Assembly (NCBI GenBank): GCA_034008185.1
Contig: CM067091.1
Location: 7,543,799-7,607,798 of the forward strand
Source of the DNA: Gorsachius magnificus
Lineage: Eukaryota > Chordata > Aves > Pelecaniformes > Ardeidae
Length of the DNA: 64,000 nt
Reading direction: 5' to 3'
Shown here piece by piece: positions 45,896 through 56,805 of this stretch. The notes under the pieces are model-generated. The model did no database searches. It was given only the letters and a program-made list of their open reading frames with translations, and was not told the DNA's origin. How positions within the stretch are numbered: position 1 is the stretch's first letter; each line of letters opens with the position of its first letter. The translations under genes were made by a program, and so were the position numbers.

Positions 45896-48800
45896 ATATT
45901 TTTGTCTAGACATCACACAGTGTTCCTCCTTAATACTTGTTTCTGTTAATAAATGGAAATCCTGACTTCCTGGCCTGCTCTCAGGTGACCGCAATGCCTG
46001 TACCCCTTTGCCTGCAGCAGCGGATGTGGTCCCATCAGGCAGCAGCAGGGTAGGAGGAAGGAGGCAGAGACACTGCGTCATTTGTCCACAGTCCCAAAGC
46101 CATATGAAGCAAAGACAGAGTTAAACCCAAAGTCCCAAGCTTGGTTTCAAGTTTCTGTAGTACTGTCAAATATTTTTATTGTTTCTTCTGAATTTTGCAC
46201 TTAGCATGAAACTGTCTCTTCCCCAGGAGAACATTTAAGATTGCATTTGACACATATCGGTTGTCCCCCACTCCACTCATCAGAGTAAGGAGCACAGCCC
46301 TATGGGGACTTGGCTTCCCCATCAGTGTGGTGACAAATTAGGCAGGATGCAAATTACCCCTAACTCCTGCATACGTGTTGGCCTGCGCTGCTGAGAACAT
46401 AAATGCATATTAACAATGGAGTTATCAGAAAAAGCATTAAAGAGAGGTCTGGGAAGGGCTGTATAGAGATATCCTTGATTTAAGTAAGGGAGAGCAGGGA
46501 AAATGCATATTCACATGAAGCCTCCTGGGAAAGCAATTTGGAGGAATAATATACATTTTCATAGAGTGGAGAGCAGCCGGCTGACATAACATATTCTGTA
46601 ATGAATGGCTGAGAAAATGTCAGAGTCAACAGCTATCCATAATCACAAGCCACATGGATGTTTTTTGGCACAGCTCAGGGAGTGAGCAGCGAAGGGACAG
46701 CACGGCCGTAGAAAGGCATCGGGGTGCAGGGCCGGTCCGTGCAGCCACTTGAGCCACCACAAAGGCACTGCACACCTCCAGCTGCTATCTGCTGCTCTTT
46801 TCCAAGTTAAAATGCAATGCACTGATGTTCTGCAACTGAGCCAGACCTGCTCCCAAGCTATAAGACCCATGGCAGGACAGAGATGTTCTTTGATGCAGGT
46901 TTGGGGTGAAGGTTTATGGGAAGACTTGTGCAATGGAGGAAATAAGACCCAGTTTCCTCACAGTGATAAATGCATTTCAGCTTTGGGTTCAGATTTTACT
47001 CCTTCCTTTCAGCACCACTGCAGATTGTGCAGAAGTTGACTGCCAGCGTTGGCCTTTGGAGGGCAAACATCAAACTGTGGTATGGACGGACTCAAAGCAC
47101 AAAGAAGTTCCAGGCAAACCAACGTTAATGCCAGCGCTTTGGTGTTAAACAAGCCAGCACCTGTAGATGCATTTTTAATGTGGGGCTGGAGAAAAGCTAG
47201 AAATAAGTAATGAGCCAAACGTGTAAAACTGGATATACCCTGAGATTCCCTGCCCTGGTTGTGTAGGCAAGAAACATATGCTACTCAGAAGGTCACAGCA
47301 GCAGATTCATTCACAAGACCTGGATCTCTGTGCCTAGGGACTGACTTTTGTCTGAGCGCATTGCACAATGACACATTTTTACTTGCTGCTGTTGAGCCTC
47401 TGGGAAGCCAAAGCTCTTTGTCCCTTTTGGGGTGCACAAGACCAAGAGGCTGAGCTTTGCAGTGACACCAGACACTGGGATCTCTGCAGGCAGGCAGCTG
47501 TGGGTCTCACACACATACGCACCCTATGAGCCCCAGTTTGCTATTTGTTCACTGCATGAATAAAAGCCACCCTGTGCCTGGGTTTGGTTTTCAAGTATCC
47601 CCTCCCTCCCCTGTGCCTGAAACACTCACCGGCCGTGGCAGCAAGTGCAGCAAATTACGTCTCTTCAGTACAAAGATGGGAGCCCCTGCTTCTAAATGAA
47701 CTCAGCAGAAAAATAAGAGCAAGCAACTCGATGTGTCATCCTGCTTTTATGAATCCAGCCTGCAGAGCGCAGTTAAGAACAAGATCACTCAGTGGTGGTT
47801 GTCCAAACCCTCTCACATTGCTTTCCCCCACCTGGCAGGAGGGAAAGGAAAACATCAGCCTTCTCTGGTGCAGCGCTTGATCGTGAACTAATGCACAGCG
47901 CAGAGCCAAGACGAGGGAACTGAACCAAATCTGATTAATTAGAGGATCCAGACAGGCAGAATCCTTCCTATGCTCCTCACAACACAGCAACAGAGATTAT
48001 ATTTCACCTTCACTCAACAGAGAAGTTAAGAACTGATATCCTCTGGGGACAACTCTTATGCCTGCACCGCCACCGTGGCACTTGGTTCAGAAGCAGTGCT
48101 GGCAGCGCGTGGGCATAGGAAGGCTCACAGGGATGCTGATGGCTTTCGGATGCTGGGTATGGAATAAAATACAGAATATACAAGTCCTGCTGCAGGCAGG
48201 AGCTCAGAGCTACTTTCAGAGTGAGCAGCAGCTACTGTCCGTTTGCTGCCAAGTGATCTGCAGGAGACAGATCTGAAGGGTTTTCTAGCTTAGCATCCAC
48301 GGACAGCAATTACATCCTGAAAGCCAACTCCATGGGGAGAGCAGAGACCATGGATGAAGGCTGAGCAAAATGTTCCCACTACATCAAGGCTACCGGGGGC
48401 TTCAAACCAGCCAGGACCTCATGCTCCTGCAGCACTCAGGACTGCTACAACTGCCACTGCTCTGCATTAGGTAATGAGAGAAAGCCTCTCCCATTCATAT
48501 GGGGCCAACTGCCCAAGTAAAGGCTACTGTAGTCTAGGGACACACTTCCATTAGTCCTGCTCATCCTGGATTTGGACCCCAGAAATAGGTTTCACAGGAG
48601 CTGTGCTGGACATGTAGCACCATCAAAGGGCTCTTTGCAGAGGCAGTGGAAGAGATGGAGTTTCCTTCACAATGTTTTCAGCACAGGTAATCGTAAATAG
48701 TCTGTGAGTACCTTTACACCAGCAAATCAGGCAATGCTCAGGCGTGGGCCTGTGCTCTTGAACAGGGCTATCTATGCTGCTAACCTGCTAAAGTGGCCCC

Positions 48801-48931
48801 GATAGTGTTCCCAGCAAACGTTTGGGTTGCCAGCAAGTAGATGTCCCTGTTTCAGAAGATAAGGCTCCCGTCTTGAGTTATTCTCAAGCTGTGCCCAAGT
48901 GTCACCTGGGACAGCACTTGTTGGCACAGGC
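45896..48931. other. Spacer between the two inverted LTRs; no gene seen
   Basis: About 3 kb of mostly unique DNA between LTR copies 2 and 3. It carries no retroviral gag, pol or env similarity that I can see, so the LTRs do not bound one provirus (they also face opposite ways and have different target-site duplications). A weak MIR-like core may lie at 46,050-46,130 (minus). The block about 46,380-46,640 is AT-rich with conserved-element texture. Confidence 0.55.
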
Positions 48932-48936
48932 CGGTG

Positions 48937-49504
48937 TGTCGTGGTTTAACCCCAGCTGGCAACTAAGCCCCCCCCCAGCCCCTCACTCACTCCCCCCACA
49001 ATGGGATGGGGGAGAGAATCAGAAGAGTAAAAGTGAGAAAACTCCTGGGGTGAGATACAGACAGTTTAATAGGGAAAGCAAAAGGCACGCACACAAGCAA
49101 AGCAAAGCAAGGAATTCATTCCCCACTCCCCACGGGTGCTCAGCCATCCCCAGGACAGTCAGGCTCCATCACGCGTAATGGTGACTTGGGAAGACAAATG
49201 CCATTGCTCCAAATGCTCCCCCTTCCTTCTTCTTCCCCCAGCTTTACATGCTGAGAGTGACATCATATGGTCTGGAATAGCCCTTTCGTCAGTTGGGGTC
49301 AGCTGTCCTGGCTGTGCCCCCTCCCAGCTCCTTGTGCCCCTGGCAGTGCTGAGAGCTGGGAAGTCCTTGACCAGTCCAAGCACTACTTAGCAACAACTAA
49401 ACCATCAGTGTGTTATCAGCATTCTTCTAGCACTAAATCCAAAACACAGCACCATACCAGTCACTATGAAGAAAATTAACTCTGTCCCAGCCGAAACCAG
49501 GACG
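48937..49504 (+). mobile_element. Solo LTR of an endogenous retrovirus (copy 3)
   Basis: Begins TGTCGTGGTTTAACCCC at 48,937 and ends GGACG at 49,504, where the usual final A has become G. Its target-site duplication is a perfect 5 bp, cggtg (48,932-48,936 and 49,505-49,509), so this was an independent integration. It is a solo LTR with no adjacent viral genes. Outside a 165-bp identical block (49,296-49,460) it differs from copy 2 at roughly one base in ten, with several small indels. The CRE octamer has decayed to TGACATCA. A short open frame within it is shared with copy 2 in antisense and is not a gene. Confidence 0.92.
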
Positions 49505-50854
49505 CGGTGTCATGCCAGGAAGCACACTGACAACTGTAAAGCCTAGGCATTGGCAGGTCATGCTCAAGAAATGCCCTGTCCCTGTCCTGTTTGCCAGTGT
49601 AGATGAAGCTGAGAAATGTGGATGGAAGAAAGACAACTGGCCCCTACTGCTACCCCTCTCTGGAGTGATCTACAAACTATTCGCAGCCACTGTGGGTGCA
49701 TCCGCACCTTCCAGCAAGTTTAATAGAGAAGCCTGTCTTCAAGTACCGGGAACATGCCAGCACAGTGGCCCAGGAACAAAGCAGGTAGAGAACAATAAGA
49801 ATTCATTAAGCAGCACAGCATGCTCCCACACCGAGTGCTTGGCTGTGATTTCACTCCATTCCTAAGGTTTGTGGAGCTATTAGGAGATAATTTGGTCATG
49901 TGGTAGGAGAAGCAACTTACTCGGCTTTGAGGGTGTTGGTTTGTTTTGGAGGTTTCTCTCTTTTATTCTTTCTATCAGCCTTTTCTGATTTCTCTTTCAA
50001 GCTTTTTCGACAAAGCCATGTTAATTTAACTCAGGTTTGTTGACTCGGTTTATCCTCTGCCTTGGCATGATGCCATAAAGCCACTAACAGCATGGATGGG
50101 ATGGCATAACTCCCAGGGGTCTCCCAAGTGGACTGGAAAATTCAGATTATTGCAGCCCAACCTGACAGGAGTTCAATTGCTAGAAAATGCTGAATGCCCC
50201 AAACCTGAGATACCCAAAGTTTTTAATTGCTTTTGAAAATTTTGATGTTAAGAATGGTGCTGCTTGTGGCCAGCTAGGTCTATCATGAGATTCTCCATTT
50301 TTATAATGCTCTCTGGGATTTCTAGTCTGAGAAATTTAGTTAGCAAACTTGCTTTGCAGTTCTTGTTCATATTCTTGAAAGAGCAGCTCAAACAAGGTAT
50401 AAATCATAGATCTGAAGGGCTGCTTAACCATTTCTTAAAAACTTCCAGGGCTTAACAGCTCTCGAGCAGCTTGAGTCTCATCCTTTAAAGCAAAACCTCT
50501 TCCTCTTTGAAATCACAATCAACCACAAAATGGTTCTCAATTTTGAACTCAGTACAACACTGCAGTAACTGTGAAAGCAGACAACAGTCATCGTGCGCAG
50601 GCAAAGAACTTCTTAATGATGCCTGTAGCTAAAATGGCTTCTATGATATTTATTGTGAAGGTCTTTTGGCCAACGAGACAACAGAAGCATCACGCAACTG
50701 CCAAAAGCCTGAAAACAGTGGTGAGAATAGGTCTTTTGGCCTGAATTTCCTTGCGCTGCTCTGAGGAGTGGCACACACGAACTGGCAGCTGCTTTATGAA
50801 GGGGGTGAATTGAGGGGGGTTAAGCAGGATCCAGCGAGCCACGGAGGCTCCGCA

Positions 50855-50889
50855 GGGGAAAGCTGGGGGTGGGGGGGACATGGAGGGGG
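50855..50889 (+). other. Potential G-quadruplex, plus strand
   Basis: Four G-runs of four to seven bases are separated by loops of six, one and seven bases, within the usual quadruplex definition. Nothing gene-like was recognised beside it. Confidence 0.6.
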
Positions 50890-51954
50890 ATGCATTTGGA
50901 AATGGCTCCAGCAAGACAGTCAGTGCATGGAGCTGGAAAGTAGCTGTCACCCCTCTTGCTCCAGGATTAATCTTTTAGTTTTGCTCTTTAAAAGACATAT
51001 TTTAATTTTACAAGGAGGTGTGTAACTACCCACTCCAGGGAACGTAACACACGCTACAGATGTGCAGCCCAGCATTATTCCCACAGCTCACTGCCCAGCT
51101 CACACCTAGAAAACGTTTACAGAAGGCCAAAGCTATGTGAGCATTTCCCTACAAATCCCCCAGCTGTGGAGCACTAAAATCCAGCCTTCAGCTTGCTTTC
51201 AACAGCTAACGCTCTTGAAGAGTCTAAAGGATCCCGCATCCTTCCCGGCAGCCCCGAGTGACGCCCTGTCTCTCTGCAGGCGATGCTCGATGCTCGCTGT
51301 CAGCAGCATTGCCGCAAGCTGTGCTGCCAAGGTTCAGCCTCTTGACTTCCTCTTGTGGTGGAGTTTCTCCTTGTCATCCTGACCCCATTCAGTCCTTGTG
51401 CTTAATGAATTCCTGGCACTTTATTAACAAGAGATATCCAAGTGTGATAAAGGCCATTTTACAGTGTTGGATGAGTTGCAAAGAAAAGCAGAATTGAATG
51501 CTGTCATCAAAGAGATGCTTAGCAACAGATTATAAGAAATCTTTACATAGCAGCAAAGAGCATCTTAAAGCGCAGAAATGGGACTTGGCAGATTGGGACT
51601 CATGGCCTTGTTTTGTCATGGGCAACCTGTATGACTTTGCTGAGCATTCAAGGGGTCTAATCCTGTGAAGCGCTGGACTCTTTTCTATTGATCCAGCAAA
51701 ATTCAGCAGCACCTGACACCCAGAACATGCCAAGAGGATTTACTGAGCAGAGATGAGAGACCTGACTGCCTTGAAGGATTCAGCCCTTTTGTCTCTTCTT
51801 CGCACATCTGCAGTAGCACATCTGCGGGAGAGAAACCAGAGCGCTGCCACATGCAGACCAGAGGGGACCTCTGCCAGTGGCTATCGACCATCTCATGGCC
51901 ACCGTTGGAGTCACTCCTGATGCCCTTGTGGGCTGGTTAATGTTACTGATATCT

Positions 51955-52025
51955 CATCTGGAGAGACCAAGGGACAGGACAGACTTGCCCAGAGCCAAGG
52001 AAGTGGCTGATTTAGCTGTGAACTA
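51955..52025 (-). mobile_element. Ancient MIR-like SINE fragment, minus strand
   Basis: 'ctcatctggagagaccaagg' followed by 'gacttgcccagagccaagg' and 'gaagtggctgatttagctgtgaac' parallels the reverse MIR core ('gaggcacagagagg', 'gacttgcccaagg', 'agtggcagagc'). Moderate match. Confidence 0.4.
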
Positions 52026-53459
52026 ATCTCCATCCCCCAGTTTTTCATCCCATCACCCTGAACACCAGCCTGTCACACCTCAATACTCGCAGGTCAGAAT
52101 CCAAGACCAATCCACCACCTGGCTATAGGAGTCAGCAACTGCTGCAAACCTGGGGCCAATTAGGAAGGAAACAGGACACGTCACACGTCACCGTGCTGGG
52201 AAAACCGCAGGCACCTGGGTGAGGCAGCGGGAGCTCGGGGTGGGCTGAGCTCTGCCAGACACTTTTCATTTTGTTTGTATGAAATGTATTCAATTATTTT
52301 CTTTCTGGTAGAGAGCTGCTGTGTTATGGCTTTGCTGCATTAATGAGTTGTAACAGGCAGTGCCCACTTCAGCTCTATCCTTGCCATATCCACCTGCATT
52401 ATCTGCTCCGTGATGGGTGTTTCTGCTACGGCTCTCATCTGTGCTGTCTTTTTCTCTCCAGCCTTTCCCTGCTGCGTTGTCTCTTCCACACTGCATTTGC
52501 TAATGGGCAATATTCCTCCTTTGCATTTCTAAGGGCTCTTTCATCCAGGGATCCCAATGCACCCAGTCTCCTCAGTGCCCCTGTGAAGCAGACAAGGTAG
52601 CAGCACAATTCACACACACAGGACTGAAGCTAAAGGGATGCAGCCAAGATCAGGGGATGCGACAGCAGCAAGGGTACGAAGCATTAGCATGGTGCAGATT
52701 TCAAGCTCGTTAACCCCTCAGAGGAGCTGTGTGTGTCAGCTTGGGCCTGGCACAGCAAGGACCAGGGGCGCGGCTGTCAAACTGGCCCAGGGCTGTGCCG
52801 TGCCCACGGATGCATCAGATTTGGCTAGTTGGGGCTTTGCACATTCCACTCCCCTGCAGAGGGTAAATGTGCCCTGAGGTTTATTCTGCAGCTGCAGGTT
52901 TGAACTCCGATTTAAATCTTGAGAGCTACATTGGTGACGTAGGACCTGAGATCCCCAATTTTTTCCCCAAACATAATGTCTTAAGAAACTGAATAATGTC
53001 ATGGTTGTTGCTACTGAAGAGGAGGAGGTGGAAGATCCTGCTGGAGCAAATCCTTACATTTGTGTTGCTGCTGTCCCTCCTGCCACACAACCAGCTGGCA
53101 TCTTCACCTACCAGACAAATCCTTCAATACAGGAATGCCCTTCTATTTTTCACTCATAAGCCAGAACAATGAGCAAAGGTTAAGTCACGCCTGAAGTTCA
53201 GCCCTTCTTAGAAGGATGAGAAGACAGAGGAAAGCAAAAGTTTATTGCTAAAGGAGAGAGAAGGTTGAAATAGCTTTCTTTTTTTCCTTCATTCCTAATG
53301 AGAAAGATAAAACATTTTCATAACTAATACAAACAAGGGAGAGAAACACAGGCCAGAAGGAGGGGAGAAGGGTTACACTGCCGTGGTGAGTTGCATGCAC
53401 TCAACTTAGCAGCGTGGTGAAATTCAGCCTTGCCACCACAGGGACTCGCAGTGTCCGGG

Positions 53460-54540
53460 CCAGCACGGATGTGTTGGACGACTGGAGAAGGCAAACATAA
53501 TGCCTGTGCTTGACAGACCCGGAGCCTGGAAGCACAGCCAGCCTGATTTCCATATCCCAAAAGACCCTCAAACAAATCATTAAGCACCTGGAGGATAAGA
53601 AAGCGATAAAAAACAGCTAATGTGAATTTGTTAAGAACAAATCCTGTCAAACCAATCTAATTTGTTTCTCTGACAGAGTAACTGGCCTTGAGAGTAAGGA
53701 GAGTAAGCTTCAGATGTGATGTATCTTGACTTTAGCAAAGCTTTTGACATGGTCTCACATGACATCCTAAATAAATACAGTTTAGCAGAATCCCCGTGAG
53801 GTAGATGCAAAATTGGCGGGGAAATTGTGCTGAAAGAGTATTTATTCACATTTGGTTGTCAAAACAGGGAGGATTTCTCATCTGGGGCCCCATAGGAAAC
53901 TGGTCCAAGTCCAAACACTTCTCTTCCACAACCTCTTTTCAACCACAATGATGGCAAAGATAATACACTTTAAAATTATTGTGTGTGATCCAAACAGGGG
54001 AGCTAAGCTTGGGAGGTACAGGGTTAGAATTCAGAATGAAAAGGATGCTAGAAAAATAGTCTGGAGTAAGAAATGGTGACATTCAAAAAATAAAAAAGAG
54101 GATTGCATTAAGTAGAAAGAAACAAAACACACAGAGAAAAGACAAGGTAAACACCAGGCAGCAGCGCAGCAGAGAAGGGACACAGGTGGGCTCTCTCTCC
54201 CTTTTCTCTAAATGTTTATCAGCTGGGGACATTGCTATAGCCTGCATCAGGGTCCCTAGGAAAGAGCAGGTGATCAGTTTACTCCAACTGACTCATGGGA
54301 GTAGGGAAAGACGCAACTGGAACATCCCCAACAGCAACCAGGTAGGGTGAGCATGAGTGGGTGTTTCTAAAATAAGGATAGTTAGCTCTGAAGCAGACTA
54401 ACTGGGAAGATAGGGGGGGTTGCAGAAGAAACTTTAACAGATACGAGGGGCAGCCAGACTGCCATCCTCCCGTAGGACAGCAGAGCAGGCTGGTCTAGAT
54501 GATTCCCTGAAGCCACTTCCAGCCATTCATTTCTGTATCC
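53460..54540 (+). mobile_element. Ancient CR1 LINE copy, plus strand
   Basis: Reads the old CR1 ORF2 order. 'acctggaggataagaaag' and 'tttgttaagaacaaatcctg' (about 53,588-53,645) are followed by 'ttctctgacagagtaactgg'. Next is the RT motif-A segment 'gatgtatcttgactttagca' with 'aaagcttttgacatgg' (about 53,715-53,755), and then 'gttagaattcagaatgaaaa' near 54,024. It ends with a 3' UTR-like 'gtctagatgattccctgaag' and 'ttccagcc', about 54,495-54,530. Frames are broken throughout. Same age class as the copy at 34,930. The stretch 54,080-54,400 is poorly matched and may be an internal insertion. Confidence 0.7.
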
Positions 54541-56514
54541 TCCTCATCTTCCAGATCAAGTGTCTTGCAAGACTACAAGGACGACCCCAACATATCCTGC
54601 CTCCCCCTACTAAGTAGTATTTTAGCCATGCTCACACTTCAGTCATGCTGTGTAAATCTGTTGCATCAATGCATTAAGGGAGGGTACGACTCGAGCTGGC
54701 TCAGAAGATGGTGGGTAGTTTTTCAAGATGATCCTTGCTGCCCTCGTTGCTGTCAGCAGACAGGCGTACATGATTACACTGTCAAGGCATGGCGGCCTCC
54801 TTTCTGCAGAACAAGAGGGGTCATTTTGCCAACCAAACCATGCTGACATCAAAACTCAGCGCCAGGGCATGTGTAGGGTGCAGGCAGGGAGGGTACACCA
54901 ACAGGCTCCTTGTAAAAGCCAGGGGCACCCACTCTGACACCCCCATTTCTAGGAGCATCCAATATACCCATCCCACTGGCCAGAAAAGAGGCAACCTTGG
55001 TTGGGGGTCTGACTGCCAAAGAGGAGGGACACGACCTAAGGACCACCCAGTGTCCCCCCAGCATGGTGCTTATGGGGCCACACAAGAGCCTTCTGCGCCA
55101 CATGTAGGGGACAGTTTCCCAGCCTGAGAGCACAGCAGTTTGTCACCACTAAAGAGTTTAGATTTGGTCCCTGTGTTTGTCCCATGCTGATGCATTTAGA
55201 TGTTAGAAACACATTAAAAATGCAAATAGAGGCAGATCCTAGAGAAGCTGAATGTCATCCCTCTGTGTCTTAAAATCAAATCCAGCTTCATTTTAATGTC
55301 CTCCTTGGGCTGGAGCTTAGCAATAATTTTCACTTGTATAAATACATGCACAATGTGTGTATACATATTTATGCTGTTCCAACAGGAAATAAAAAGTCAT
55401 CAATAAAGCGTATTATTTCTACAACTACAGCAATAACACGAGCAGTGACAGCAGGTACCAAAAAAGACCATGTCCCCGGGGGGCTTTGGCAGAGCGTGGG
55501 TGCTGCATTTAGCCCTGTACGATATTAGCTCTGGGAGACAGAGCATCCTGCCTGAAATACTGGCCTGGAGGACTGGAGCTGTAGCATCCGTGTAAATGAT
55601 GGCATCCTTGTGCTGTCATTTTCGCCAGGTGCCTGGGATGGAGCGTGACACGGATGTTTCAGCCGGTCCCTGGGTCTGAGCTGTGTGTTTCAATCAGCCT
55701 GGCAAGTCCTGCCTGGGGAGCTGTGGAGGAGAGCAAACAGCACGGGAGGGGATAACCCCTGCTCTCTCCAGCTGAGCTGTATGAAATCATTTCAACAGCA
55801 GCAGATTAACAAGCTCCCCCTCCTGCTTCGGTCGGTGGAGAATTACAAGTACCCACACAGCTGACGCTCGGGCTGTTTCCTATCCAGAAAGGGGCACTGG
55901 GGTCCTTTTGATGTTGACATGGTGCAACACCTGCTCTCGGGTCTGATCTCTGGCAGGTGGCAAAGAGCACTGGCTGCTGGCTTTCTGCTACAAAAATAGC
56001 TGATGTGCACATGTTTTCTGTGCATTCAAATCCAAATTTCCAGGGAGGAGAGGAACAGGCTGGGTCATGCTGTCAGAGCAAAGATCAGCTTTTACATCTA
56101 TCAGGATCTTCTCTGGTCTCCTCCTCTATACATTACATTTTTCCCTACACTGCATCCATCAGTGTTGGCATGCAGAGCTGGGAACCAGATGGGCTCCTTA
56201 CCCTTAATGTAGGTCTGGAGATTGCTCCCCAGCACAGCTGAGAAAGAGGATTTTTTTGTGTCAAGAGCTCTTGACACTCCAAGCCCCTTGCTGTCCTGCA
56301 GATCTGAGTGACCTTTGGACACGTTGTACAATGGACCCGGGCTCCTTTGCCCAGGCTGATTTTGGCTGGTGTGAAGCATTTTGGATGCCTCATTGCCCCA
56401 TCTCATGAGGGTGATGCTACAGCTTTCCCCTCACAGCTTTCCCCTCACTCTTCTCTCCCATTAGTTATCAGATTCTATGTGATGTTGCATGGCAGAGAAA
56501 TGCCCTTTCTGCTA
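54541..56514. other. Gene-free stretch
   Basis: Open frames up to 112 codons overlap on both strands, none recognised. No RNA gene or promoter supported. Confidence 0.5.
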
Positions 56515-56805
56515 CATAGACTCATACAATCAAAGAATACTTTGGCTTGGAAGGAATCTTTAAAGGCCATCTAGTCCAACCCCTCTGCAGTGAGCAGGGA
56601 CAACCTCCATTAGATCAGGTTGCTCAGAGCCCCGTCCAACCTCACCCTGGATATTTCGAGGGATGGGGCATCCACCACCTCTCTGGGCAAGCTGTGCTGA
56701 TGTTTCACCATTCATTGTAAATCTCTTCCTTATATCCAGTCTAAATCTCCCCTCTTTTAGTTTAAAGCCATTACCCCTTGTCCTATTGCAACAGGCCCTA
56801 CTCTC
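56515..56805 (-). mobile_element. CR1 LINE 3' end, minus strand, 5'-truncated
   Basis: In reverse it shows the degenerate 'attctatg'-like tail near 56,515-56,540, the 3' UTR block around 'gatggcctttaaa', and the ORF2 C-terminus. There, the minus-strand frame of 56,560-56,880 reads 'NRTRGNGFKLKEGRFRLDIR' before running out of frame. Same subfamily as the plus-strand copy at 40,154 by the shared 3' UTR and C-terminal wording. Confidence 0.88.

Larger units (their letters stand above)
49510..53459. other. Gene-free stretch
   Basis: Overlapping short open frames only. Nothing recognised apart from a probable G-quadruplex sequence and one old SINE fragment, listed separately. AT-rich in 50,000-50,700 and 53,150-53,340. 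Confidence 0.5.

Noticed and set aside
45313..49504. Two LTRs 3 kb apart as the ends of one provirus
   Set aside because: They are in opposite orientation, have different target-site duplications, and no gag, pol or env sequence lies between them.
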